A stretch of 10,648 nucleotides of DNA from Spirochaetia bacterium (GCA_007128345.1 SKXS01000168.1:1-10648); one strand, 5' to 3'. Positions 1 to 6,641 are shown, counted from the stretch's first letter. A program made the numbers and translations. The notes: generated by a model from the letters alone, not told the origin.

Positions 1-232
1 TCTTTGGACCTTCAAAATCTTCCATTGTCACCCAACCCTCTTCGGTTGCATGATATTCAATTCCTACAACAGTAATATAGACTCCATGCACATCATCAGA
101 CATTATCGGAGCGTCAGTCATGTGCACCTCCATAACGCCAGTTCCTGAAGATGTATCACAAGAAATCAAGCCCGCCAGGGCAACAGCAGCCACAAAGACT
201 GCTATGATACTATTTCTCAATTTTTTACGCAT
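1..232 (-). CDS. DUF4382-like lipoprotein, N-terminal part (runs off left edge)
   Basis: This is the first 77 codons of a gene whose 3' end lies outside the window. The protein begins MRKKLRNS, continues with a hydrophobic segment (about residues 9-23) and reaches a lipobox L-I-S-C with Cys25, so it is probably a signal-peptidase-II lipoprotein. Aspartate follows the cysteine. The mature part opens with a short Ser/Gly/Thr linker, then EVHMTDAPIMSDDVHGVYIT and a conserved-looking GWV. This matches the start of DUF4382 domains ('..v.lTDAP...v..v.vt...v'), a beta-rich domain of unknown function found in secreted lipoproteins. The start at 232 is preferred over an ATG at 238 because GAGGAG at 241-246 sits 8 nt from the first and only 2 nt from the second. 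No convincing promoter is visible upstream. The family call rests on about 50 mature residues. Confidence 0.7.
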   Translation of the reverse strand, partial: MRKKLRNSIIAVFVAAVALAGLISCDTSSGTGVMEVHMTDAPIMSDDVHGVYITVVGIEYHATEEGWVTMEDFEGPK

Positions 233-240
233 AATCATTT

Positions 241-531
241 CTCCTCACATAGTAGTTTCAGCAAATGTTTGCTGTGTGTAATACTTTTTTTTATTAACCC
301 ATAAAAAATGAAGGATGTGCTTGTTTGTAAGCACTGTGTCCACCGGTGACTCACTTATATATACGAATCATTCTGCATTGGGTTTCAAAAAAATTTGGGT
401 TTCATTGATGTGAAAAGATATGTATCTATCTGGCATACACATGAAAGAATGTGACGTACCTGATACGATGCAGATATCACACACGCAGGTTTAGCAGAAT
501 TTTTTAACTAAATAATGGAGGATTTGAGAGA
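241..531. other. Intergenic stretch without an intact gene
   Basis: This A/T-rich stretch separates the divergently oriented lipoprotein start (to the left) and the broken + strand gene start (to the right). It presumably holds the promoters for both, but I could not pick a convincing -35/-10 pair. Visible structure includes a short inverted repeat GTGCTT/AAGCAC with a 6-nt loop (317-334), an 8-bp palindrome CACCGGTG (341-348), and a 10-bp direct repeat (listed separately). No tRNA-like or riboswitch-like fold was recognised. Confidence 0.5.
378..404. repeat. 10-bp direct repeat TTGGGTTTCA, 17-bp period
   Basis: TTGGGTTTCA occurs at 378-387 and again, identically, at 395-404, separated by AAAAAAT. 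Two identical half-sites close to 1.5 helical turns apart in a divergent upstream region could be a tandem regulator site. A chance duplication is equally possible. Confidence 0.35.
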
Positions 532-617
532 ATGCAGCCCAATGATAATTATCTGCAAAGTAAAATTTTTGGTTCCTGTGTCATCTGAGCTGGGGTTGCG
601 GCAGCTGATCTTCTGCA
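532..617 (+). pseudogene. Remnant: N-terminus of a Rossmann-fold (FAD/NAD-binding) protein
   Basis: An ATG at 532 is preceded by GGAGGA with about 9 nt spacing, so it looks like a real start. The reading frame gives MQPNDNYLQSKIFGSCVI, then TGA at 586-588, then AGVAAADLLHQDGKFS in the same frame. If the TGA is read as a mutated GGA, the sequence becomes K-I-F-G-S-C-V-I-G-A-G-V-A-A-A, a typical beta strand plus dinucleotide-binding glycine turn, followed by a helix and the 'dGk' that leads to the second strand. The similarity ends where the oppositely oriented CDP-alcohol transferase begins (its stop is at 618). The rest of the gene therefore appears deleted. The in-frame match on both sides of the stop supports a decayed gene rather than a short peptide, but the stretch is short. 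An 18-residue leader peptide is the alternative. Confidence 0.38.
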
Positions 618-1256
618 TCAGGACGGCAAGTTCAGCATGATAAGCTCGTTGCGGATCCACCATGCAGCACGAACAACAGCGGTAAGGAGGACGAGCAATG
701 CAAAGATGAAGAATATGATAACCGCATATTCAGTGAATATGAGCGCAAGGGTGTAAAAGAGTATGGTTTCGGTACCTTCAATAATGCCTGCAGGCATTGC
801 TATGGATGTGGGTGTTTCCGGCATCATGCTGCGTTTTTCCTGGATGGCAGAAATATACATCCAAGAGGCGCTGTTTATATAGTATGCGGCCAGCAGGAGG
901 GAAACTGACTGCCAGAGGAACTCCCCAATCAGCATATCACTCACTCCAAGGGCAATTCCGATGGGCAAGGCGGCGTACACTACAAAATCCAGCATGATAT
1001 CGAGATAAGCTCCATATTCCTGTACCGTACCGGTCTTCCTGGCGAGGGATCCGTCGATGCCGTCCAGGATACGGTTAAAAAACCATAACAGCAAAGCTGC
1101 AGTCCAATATCCGAAGGCTGCCGCTGCAGCTGCGGCAGTGCCGGCAATAAACCCTAACACAGTAACCTTCAAGGGAGTGATCCCCAGGCGGGCAAAAAGC
1201 CGGACCACAGAGTTCAGCAGAAGGTCTTTAGCTATTCTGGTATACTTGTCAATCAT
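618..1256 (-). CDS. CDP-alcohol phosphatidyltransferase family membrane enzyme
   Basis: A 212-residue polytopic membrane protein with a perfect CDP-alcohol phosphotransferase motif. D65 and D68-G-S-L-A-R73 are followed by eight residues, then G82-x3-D86-x3-D90. These aspartates bind the two metal ions that drive transfer of the phosphatidyl (or similar) group from a CDP-alcohol to an acceptor alcohol at the inner membrane. The motif is followed by several hydrophobic helices. Length is typical of the family. The head-group acceptor cannot be read from the sequence; it could be glycerol phosphate, inositol phosphate or something unusual. The start ATG overlaps the last 8 bases of the upstream flavoprotein gene, and AGGAGG lies 5 nt upstream inside that gene, so the two are translationally coupled. 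It is the last gene of the DUF547 operon. No strong terminator is seen downstream, only a weak 5-bp stem at 605-621. Confidence 0.9.
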   Translation of the reverse strand: MIDKYTRIAKDLLLNSVVRLFARLGITPLKVTVLGFIAGTAAAAAAAFGYWTAALLLWFFNRILDGIDGSLARKTGTVQEYGAYLDIMLDFVVYAALPIGIALGVSDMLIGEFLWQSVSLLLAAYYINSASWMYISAIQEKRSMMPETPTSIAMPAGIIEGTETILFYTLALIFTEYAVIIFFIFALLVLLTAVVRAAWWIRNELIMLNLPS

Positions 1257-2382
1257 CCTGTCCTCCTAAACCCTCCGATACGCTGTATCTTCGGATGAAA
1301 CGCCGGTCAATGAAGTCTTTTATGAGAAAAGCCTTTCTTCCTGTCAGGAGAAATCCCTTCCACTGCAGCAGTCCTATTCCTCCTCCGAGGTTGAGCCCTG
1401 AAAGATAAGGCCCATACTTCCTAAAGGGGATGAGCTGGTCACTATTACCGCTCACTTTCATCAGCAGATTGTGGAGGAGAACCTGCTGCTGCCGTACCGC
1501 ATAGACTCCTACACGGTCCAGTGACGCTGTTTTACCGACACTAAATTCAGCACAGTCGCCAACAGCAAAAACCGCCTGCTCCCCTGTTACCTGAAGGTAT
1601 TTGTTCACAGTAATGGATCCTGTCTTCCCGACTGGCAGGCCAAGCGTACTAATGACTCCTGCAGGCCTGACTCCTGATGCCAGTAATACGGCATCTGCTG
1701 CGTCCGATTTCCCATGCACAGAAAGGGTAAATCTTTCACCCTGATGCACAGCCACTCCCATCTGCTTCAGAGTTTTGAGGATATACGCCCCTGCCCTGCC
1801 ACGGTATCCCCCGATGCTTGAAGATGAAGATGCATAAAGAGAGACCCTGCCCCGGGCAGGCATTCCGGAATTCCTCAGGGAAGTGATGAGATGAGAAACA
1901 TTACCGGCTACTTCCACCCCCGCAGGCCCGCCTCCCGCAACAACCACTCGAAAGGGTGATCGGGAAGACGCAAGGTTCGAAATATAGGTTTTTGCCTCAA
2001 AGAGCCGTTCAATCGGCTTCACTGTAAAGATATGATCTCCCTGCACATGGTCTTCTGCAGCATCGCTGCCGATGTTCACCGATGCTATGTCATAGGATAT
2101 GGCTCCTCCATGGACAAGGCGTATTACTGAGGTCCTGGTATTGATGCCGGCAACGGCGTCCTGTATAAATGCAGCACCGCCTGCTTCTGCAAGGCTGTAT
2201 GCGGGAAGCAGGATATCATCATAGGAGTAGGTACCGCCAAGCATTCCTGGAGCCATTCCGGAGTAGGGATGATGCTTTAGAGGACTTACTATGGTCAGTC
2301 GATGGCCCATTTCACGAAACTTTTCGGCCTGGCGGATGATTTCAATGTGCGTATGTCCTGCACCTGCAAGCACAACTTCCAT
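1249..2382 (-). CDS. FAD-dependent pyridine nucleotide oxidoreductase, SelD-N-terminal type (TIGR03169-like)
   Basis: A 377-residue two-dinucleotide-binding-domain flavoprotein. The FAD site is at residues 3-12 (VVLAGAGHTH), the family-specific YSGMAPGMLGG at 40-50, the NAD(P)H site GGGPAGVE at 150-157, and the second FAD motif VFAVGDCAEF at 271-280. There is no redox-active CxxxxC, so it resembles NDH-2/SQR-type enzymes rather than disulfide reductases. The AGxGHTH start and YSGM motif match the family that occurs alone or fused in front of selenophosphate synthetase SelD; here it stands alone. The electron acceptor is unknown. I place the start at ATG 2382: GGGGAG lies 8 nt upstream, whereas the in-frame GTG at 2391 overlaps that SD and the upstream stop. 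It then begins 5 nt after the DUF547 stop codon and ends overlapping the CDP-alcohol transferase start. Confidence 0.87.
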   Translation of the reverse strand: MEVVLAGAGHTHIEIIRQAEKFREMGHRLTIVSPLKHHPYSGMAPGMLGGTYSYDDILLPAYSLAEAGGAAFIQDAVAGINTRTSVIRLVHGGAISYDIASVNIGSDAAEDHVQGDHIFTVKPIERLFEAKTYISNLASSRSPFRVVVAGGGPAGVEVAGNVSHLITSLRNSGMPARGRVSLYASSSSSIGGYRGRAGAYILKTLKQMGVAVHQGERFTLSVHGKSDAADAVLLASGVRPAGVISTLGLPVGKTGSITVNKYLQVTGEQAVFAVGDCAEFSVGKTASLDRVGVYAVRQQQVLLHNLLMKVSGNSDQLIPFRKYGPYLSGLNLGGGIGLLQWKGFLLTGRKAFLIKDFIDRRFIRRYSVSEGLGGQDD

Positions 2383-2387
2383 GTACT

Positions 2388-3221
2388 TCACTCCCCTGAG
2401 GACCTTCTGTCCCCCGCATTGATGCTCCAGTCATAGCTGTAGCGGATCCTTCCGCTTCCGGTGAGAAACGGTGCTAGGTCTTCCTGCAGTTCCTCGGATG
2501 CATACCCCATGATATGTGCAAGGATACCCTCTCTTGAATCCCCGAAATCCTCGCTGAACCAGTCGAAGATGCTTGAGAGGTTGAGGGTTCTGCCGCTTAC
2601 CTTTACTGCCCTTGGGTGGTGTATGAACTCTACTGCAGCTGCCTCAAGCAGCTCTTCCAGATTCTCATGGGTGAAAGCCCATGGCTGAAGGTTAGGGCAT
2701 CCAATACTCGCGCAGTTTACGGCATAGTGGATCCTAGCATCATTCCAGATAGGCCGCAGTATACGGTGCTCGATATCATCAAGGGAAATCTGCTGACCCT
2801 GCACCTCCATGAGCGCCGCCTTCCAGGGGCCCCGGGTGAAAAGCCCCCCCAGGTTGATGTCTCGTATGGATGCAACGGGCCAATGATCAAGTATTACCTG
2901 GATAGTAAGAGCATTGTATAGATTAATCCAGTATGCCATCTGCTCATCTCGGGTAAGGTCATACACCTTGACATCCCCCAGATAGGCCAGATATTCGGAA
3001 AGCACCTGGTAATCATCAGGGGAAACCCCGTCATAGTCAAAAAGATGCACCCCCGAAGGGTCATCTGTCACCAGATGCCCGTCAAGCAGCAGGTCCCACC
3101 TGCTGTGGTCGAGTGTTCGATGTGATTCGGGATTATGGGGCAGCCAATCATCCCATAATTCAGCCTGCGGAGCTGCATGCAGCGCAGCAGGAAGTGCTAA
3201 AAGCAGTAATAACTTTTTCAT
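2388..3221 (-). CDS. DUF547 domain-containing exported protein
   Basis: A 277-residue protein with a short signal peptide (MKKLLLLLALPAALHA, probable cleavage after A16), so it is probably periplasmic. The DUF547 hallmarks are present in order: YWINLYNALTIQV (97-109), GPWK (131-134), DDIEHRILRP (148-157), HYAVNCASIGCP (165-176, with C170 and C175), IFDWF (218-222) and the terminal YSYDWSIN (261-268). The family has no established reaction; the conserved Asn/His/Cys cluster suggests an enzyme. It is first in an operon with the SelD-type flavoprotein and the CDP-alcohol transferase. No Shine-Dalgarno sequence precedes the ATG. Instead a -10-like box lies 6 nt upstream, so the message is probably leaderless. 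The promoter overlaps the palindrome shared with the DUF3179 operon. Confidence 0.92.
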   Translation of the reverse strand: MKKLLLLLALPAALHAAPQAELWDDWLPHNPESHRTLDHSRWDLLLDGHLVTDDPSGVHLFDYDGVSPDDYQVLSEYLAYLGDVKVYDLTRDEQMAYWINLYNALTIQVILDHWPVASIRDINLGGLFTRGPWKAALMEVQGQQISLDDIEHRILRPIWNDARIHYAVNCASIGCPNLQPWAFTHENLEELLEAAAVEFIHHPRAVKVSGRTLNLSSIFDWFSEDFGDSREGILAHIMGYASEELQEDLAPFLTGSGRIRYSYDWSINAGDRRSSGE

Positions 3222-3227
3222 ATATGT

Positions 3228-3255
3228 AATCTAAATAATATTCACAAAATGTCAA
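3228..3255 (-). promoter_or_regulatory. Promoter of the DUF547 operon (leaderless type)
   Basis: On the minus strand, a perfect -35 TTGACA (3250-3255) is followed by a 16-bp spacer and TAGATT as -10 (3228-3233, 4/6 match). The ATG begins 6 nt after the -10, so the predicted transcription start coincides with the start codon. The -35 box lies inside the right arm of the shared palindrome. Confidence 0.6.
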
Positions 3256-3271
3256 GTAAACTTTACATTTT
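3246..3271 (-). promoter_or_regulatory. Operator-like 26-bp palindrome, copy 1 (DUF547 operon)
   Basis: Read on the minus strand the element is AAAATGTAAAG, four bases TTTA, then CTTGACATTTT. The arms are inverted copies with 10 of 11 positions matching; counting one further base on each side of the centre gives a 12-2-12 layout. It contains the -35 hexamer of the DUF547 promoter, the usual position for a repressor site. A second copy occurs at 6612-6637 in the same register. The extension TTTTCTT on the + strand is also identical in both copies. Binding protein unknown. Confidence 0.68.
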
Positions 3272-3300
3272 CTTATCCGTACCGTATCTCTCCCTGGTAT

Positions 3301-3987
3301 CTATTCCATGTGGACCCTGAGGGCTCTGCGAGCTGTACGGGCAATAAGCAGGGTTACCACAACGGCAGCCGCTAGTCCTGCAATCCTTGCTGCTATCATC
3401 CATGGACCTGGCATTGCCGTCTGTTCTCCTGCAGCGGCCGCAGCAAGATCACCTGCCAATGATCCAATATATACGTACATGACGGTTCCCGGCAGCATGC
3501 CGATCCAGGAGGCGAGTATGTATGCCCGTGGGGAGACAGCCGTTAGCCCATAGGCATAATTGATCAGGTTGAAGGGAAACACCGGGGAAAGCCTGGTGAG
3601 CATTACGATTTTCCAGCCTTCCTGAGCAACGGCCATATCTATTGCCTTGAACTTCGGGTTCTCACCGGTCCTTAGGGATATCTCCCTCCTGAACAGACCC
3701 CGCCCGAGGAGAAAGGCTGCTGTAGCACCAAGGGTGGAGGCTATACTGACATACACAACAGCCTGCAGAAATCCGAAGACAAACCCCGCACCAAGAGTGA
3801 GAATGCTCCCCGGCAGGAATGCCACCGTAGCCAATATGTAGAGCAGGATAAACGCAATTATCCCGGCCGTACCGAGGCTCTGAATGTATTCGAGCCATGT
3901 GGTCAGGACGGCAGGGAGGTTATATCGGAGAGACAAAAACAGCATGAGAGCTGCAAGCAGTATCACTATGACTTTTTTTCTATGCAT
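3301..3987 (-). CDS. TVP38/TMEM64 (DedA/SNARE-associated) family membrane protein
   Basis: A 228-residue inner-membrane protein. After an N-terminal helix it shows the family's re-entrant-loop signatures: FLPGSILTLGAGFVFG (57-72), the linker GRGLFRREI (95-103), RLSPVFPFNLINYAYGLT (132-149) and a second Pro-Gly loop WIGMLPG (161-167), then a C-terminal helix and a basic tail. Related DedA/VTT proteins are implicated in lipid scrambling or transport. The gene follows the MerA-like flavoprotein with overlapping ends (ATG inside the last codons of the upstream gene; AAGGAG about 7 nt before it), so the two are coupled. This pairing is common in bacteria, and the two domains also occur fused in one polypeptide. 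That suggests the flavoprotein works with this membrane partner. It is the last gene of its operon; no clear terminator is visible before the next promoter. Confidence 0.92.
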   Translation of the reverse strand: MHRKKVIVILLAALMLFLSLRYNLPAVLTTWLEYIQSLGTAGIIAFILLYILATVAFLPGSILTLGAGFVFGFLQAVVYVSIASTLGATAAFLLGRGLFRREISLRTGENPKFKAIDMAVAQEGWKIVMLTRLSPVFPFNLINYAYGLTAVSPRAYILASWIGMLPGTVMYVYIGSLAGDLAAAAAGEQTAMPGPWMIAARIAGLAAAVVVTLLIARTARRALRVHME

Positions 3988-5422
3988 TCAACGCTCCTTC
4001 TCCGCGATAACGGAATGCCAGCCGAAGCATCCTTCGCACACGAGGATTAAAGAGCTTCGGTCCCATCACCTTGGAAGCAGCACGTTTATACGCTTCAGAA
4101 ACTGTAGGATAGGGATATATCGGTTTCAAGAACTTTCCGATCTTCCAGCGGTTCTCTACCGCGTGAACACCACTCATCAGCAGTTCACCCACATGGGGCC
4201 CTGCAGCCTGAACCCCCAGGACTTGGTATTTGCTGTTATAGAGAATTTTCATGAACCCTTCGGTTGCCCCTTCAGTACGGGCACGGTCAAGCTCTGACAT
4301 ATCAACGGTTACGGTTCGATAGGATATCTTGTTATCTACTGCACGCTGCTCATTAAGGCCTACCGAGGCGATTTCGGGTTCCGTGTAGGTAACCCAGGGA
4401 ACCGCATGATACTTCATGCGTCCTGGCAGCTTCAGGGCAATCCTGCGCACTGCCAGGGAAGCTTCAGCCCCGGCGACATGGGTAAACAGGTATTTCCCGT
4501 TACAGTCCCCGACGGCAAGGATATGCCCTGCGGTTGTCCTCAGTCTGGCATCTGTTTTAAAGAATCCCTTTGTTACCTGGATGCCCGCGCGTTCAACCGC
4601 CAGATCTTCAGTATTCCCGATGCGGCCAGCTGCGACAAGAATCTGCTGCGAGGTGATCACCCTCCCATCGTCAAGGGTACTCGTGCTTCCCCCTTCACCA
4701 GGAGATATGCTCACTACACTCCTTCCCTCAATTATCTCGGCACCCTCCTTCACTAACTGCTCGCGGAGGACCGCTGCGATATCATGGTCTTCCCTGGGAA
4801 GGATGTGCGGTGCGGTTTCAATTATTGCAACCTTAACCCCCAGGCGCAGAAGCGCCTGCCCCAGTTCTACACCAATCGGGCCTCCCCCAATGACCGTAAG
4901 TGAAGAAGGCAGAGTATCCAGGGTAAATACATCCAAATTAGTAATATACCCTGTCTCCTTTAGTCCCAAAATGGGAGGGATCATGGGTCTGCTTCCTGTT
5001 GCCAGGACAATCCTCGAGGCTGAGATGATTGAACCGTCATCAAGCTTCAGAGCATAGGGGTCGATAAATCTGGCCCTCTGCTGGTATACCTCCACTCCCA
5101 AAGACCGGTACCGTTGGGCACTGTCATGGATCTCTATGGACTTAATGATATCTGCTGTCCTGTCTGCCACAAGCCGGTAGGTCCAAGCCGGGCGGGCAAC
5201 CGGGTCCAGGCCGTAATCCTGGGAATTCCTGATGAGAGCTGCTGCGGAAGCACTGCGCAGCAGTGATTTACTCGGTACGCAGCCGTAATGCAGACAATCT
5301 CCTCCCATAGCATTGGGCTCAATAAGTGCGGTCTTCATCCCGAGTCCCGCACATCCGTAGGCTGTTGAGAGTCCCCCGGAACCCCCTCCAATGATGATGA
5401 CATCATGTGTCCTTTTCCCCAT
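3980..5422 (-). CDS. Mercuric-reductase-like / dihydrolipoyl-dehydrogenase-like disulfide flavoprotein
   Basis: A 480-residue class I pyridine nucleotide-disulfide oxidoreductase. Visible motifs: FAD site GGGSGG (12-17) with E35, redox disulfide GGDCLHYGCVPSK (C43/C48), NAD(P)H site GGGPIG (179-184), second FAD motif LAVGDC (302-307), and the dimerisation domain with VPWVTYTEPEIASVG (341-355). At the place of the dihydrolipoyl dehydrogenase catalytic His ('HPT..SE') it has YPTVSE with Tyr438, as mercuric reductase has Tyr. However, it lacks the C-terminal Cys-Cys pair and the N-terminal metal-binding domain of true MerA. It should therefore be neither a normal lipoyl dehydrogenase nor a proven mercury reductase; its substrate is unknown. 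ATG 5422 is chosen because AAGGAG lies 6 nt upstream; an in-frame ATG at 5461 lies inside the DUF3179 gene. It sits 10 nt after DUF3179 and overlaps the TVP38 gene. Confidence 0.9.
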   Translation of the reverse strand: MGKRTHDVIIIGGGSGGLSTAYGCAGLGMKTALIEPNAMGGDCLHYGCVPSKSLLRSASAAALIRNSQDYGLDPVARPAWTYRLVADRTADIIKSIEIHDSAQRYRSLGVEVYQQRARFIDPYALKLDDGSIISASRIVLATGSRPMIPPILGLKETGYITNLDVFTLDTLPSSLTVIGGGPIGVELGQALLRLGVKVAIIETAPHILPREDHDIAAVLREQLVKEGAEIIEGRSVVSISPGEGGSTSTLDDGRVITSQQILVAAGRIGNTEDLAVERAGIQVTKGFFKTDARLRTTAGHILAVGDCNGKYLFTHVAGAEASLAVRRIALKLPGRMKYHAVPWVTYTEPEIASVGLNEQRAVDNKISYRTVTVDMSELDRARTEGATEGFMKILYNSKYQVLGVQAAGPHVGELLMSGVHAVENRWKIGKFLKPIYPYPTVSEAYKRAASKVMGPKLFNPRVRRMLRLAFRYRGEGALNA

Positions 5423-5432
5423 GTTAGACTCC

Positions 5433-6572
5433 TTATTCCTGTCCAAATGAACCAAATTCATTCATAAAAGCCTGGTAGGAAAACCAGAAATGTTCTACTG
5501 CAGTAACCGGGACAAGACTCTCTCCCTGCAGGTCCCCTGCCGTTGCTTTTCCTGTAGTATTCCAGCGGGTTCCTGTCTGGATATCGATAAAATCACCGCC
5601 CAGATACTGGAATTCAAGCTTCAGATTTCCTAATTGTGAAAAAAATGCATTTGCACTGCCTATATCCCGACCTGAGGAGATATCGCCGGCATCAAGAGCA
5701 GAACTGGTCCCCGGCACCCAGAATACTGCTACCGGTTTACCTCCAATCTCCCGCTCCACAAGATGCTCTTCCTTGAGCAGGGCATAGGAGACCGCATCTA
5801 CTTCCCCGTTAACCCGTAGTGCAATTACCCGATCAAGCATCTCCATGGATTCATCAATACCAGGTCCCTGGTAGAGAAAGGGTATGCCGCTGGTGTCATA
5901 TCCTATGTAGGGATTCCTGCCGTATGCACGCATAAATTCTGTATCCCGACTGAGGACTAAAGCATCGGGATGCCCCGCTGATGCATTTTCGAAGGAAAGG
6001 GTTAGCGAAGGCAGTATTTCCAGATTCTCTCCTGTGAATTTCCCTGCCAATGCGGCACCTGTTGCCTGCTGCCACCAGCTTTCACTGTATCTGTCATACA
6101 TGATCATGTTACTGTACCTGAGAAGGCCTGTTACGCCGAAATCAAGGTGCATATCTCCAACTTGTGCGGAAAAGACTACGCCGGTAGTGCAGAGGGGACA
6201 GTAGGTTACCGCCACGGGCTTCCCCTGGATCCTGTCATTAACAATTTCATGCCACATGAGAATTTGGATTGGATATATTCGTGATTCTCCGTTTATATCG
6301 GGCAGCAGGATCACCGGCTCCTGGGGTTTGATCCAGTCTGAAGCTTGATGTATGGGTATAAATTTCGGACTGTCTATGGAGGGGATTCCATCCTTCGGCG
6401 GTCCTCCTGACAGGATGTCTGAGTAATCTATGATATGCCGGGTGAAGTCAGTTGAGAACTGGCTGCTCCAAGGGTAGGTTTCTATGGCAGCAGCAGGGTC
6501 CTCCTGTGCAGCTGAAGCACCGTAGACCTGGAACAGCACCGCACATAGAGTCAGCATTACAGTTTTTTTCAT
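5433..6572 (-). CDS. DUF3179 domain-containing exported protein
   Basis: A 379-residue protein with signal peptide MKKTVMLTLCAVLFQVYGAS (cleavage near A21/A22), so probably periplasmic. DUF3179 features follow in order: KDGIPSID (60-67), a Gly-Glu-x-Arg-x-Tyr turn, YPIQILMWHEIVND (100-113), TYCPLCTTG with C125 and C128 (123-131), LDFGVTGLLRYSNMIMYDR (143-161) and ESWWQQATG (164-172). The His-Glu and CPLC cluster looks like a metal- or heme-binding or thiol site, but no reaction is established for the family. The start was moved to ATG 6572. GGGAG lies about 7 nt upstream, while an in-frame ATG at 6608 falls between the -35 and -10 boxes. It is the first gene of an operon with the MerA-like and TVP38 genes and carries the same operator palindrome as the DUF547 operon. 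Confidence 0.92.
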   Translation of the reverse strand: MKKTVMLTLCAVLFQVYGASAAQEDPAAAIETYPWSSQFSTDFTRHIIDYSDILSGGPPKDGIPSIDSPKFIPIHQASDWIKPQEPVILLPDINGESRIYPIQILMWHEIVNDRIQGKPVAVTYCPLCTTGVVFSAQVGDMHLDFGVTGLLRYSNMIMYDRYSESWWQQATGAALAGKFTGENLEILPSLTLSFENASAGHPDALVLSRDTEFMRAYGRNPYIGYDTSGIPFLYQGPGIDESMEMLDRVIALRVNGEVDAVSYALLKEEHLVEREIGGKPVAVFWVPGTSSALDAGDISSGRDIGSANAFFSQLGNLKLEFQYLGGDFIDIQTGTRWNTTGKATAGDLQGESLVPVTAVEHFWFSYQAFMNEFGSFGQE

Positions 6573-6592
6573 GTGCATTCTCCCTGCATCTA

Positions 6593-6621
6593 AAAATAGG
6601 GGTACCATTTCTAAATGTCAA
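6593..6621 (-). promoter_or_regulatory. Promoter of the DUF3179 operon
   Basis: On the minus strand, TTGACA (6616-6621, perfect -35) is separated by 17 bp from TATTTT (6593-6598, 4/6 match to -10). Predicted transcription would begin near 6586, leaving a short leader that contains the GGGAG ribosome site before ATG 6572. The -35 lies in the right arm of the palindrome. Confidence 0.62.
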
Positions 6622-6637
6622 GGATACTTTACATTTT
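6612..6637 (-). promoter_or_regulatory. Operator-like 26-bp palindrome, copy 2 (DUF3179 operon)
   Basis: Read on the minus strand the element is AAAATGTAAAG, four bases TATC, then CTTGACATTTA. The left arm is identical to copy 1 (3246-3271), the right arm differs only in its last base, and the spacer differs in three of four positions. Conservation of the arms but not the centre is what a dimeric protein-binding site predicts, and argues against a simple duplicated promoter. Confidence 0.68.
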
Positions 6638-6641
6638 CTTG

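Noticed and set aside
532..588. TGA at 586-588 as a selenocysteine codon, given the SelD-type neighbour
   Set aside because: The stop replaces a glycine of the dinucleotide-binding turn, where selenocysteine makes no sense; no SECIS-like hairpin follows, and the frame soon collides with the convergent gene.
4416..5057. A 213-codon + strand open frame opposite the MerA-like gene
   Set aside because: It is antisense to a gene with full family motifs; the translation is Ser/Pro/Arg-rich without domain signals.
5423..5461. A longer start (ATG 5461) for the MerA-like gene
   Set aside because: It lies inside the DUF3179 coding region without an SD, while ATG 5422 has AAGGAG at 6 nt and begins right before the FAD motif.
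6573..6608. A longer start (ATG 6608) for the DUF3179 gene
   Set aside because: The ATG lies between the -35 and -10 boxes, and the signal peptide with good SD spacing starts at 6572.
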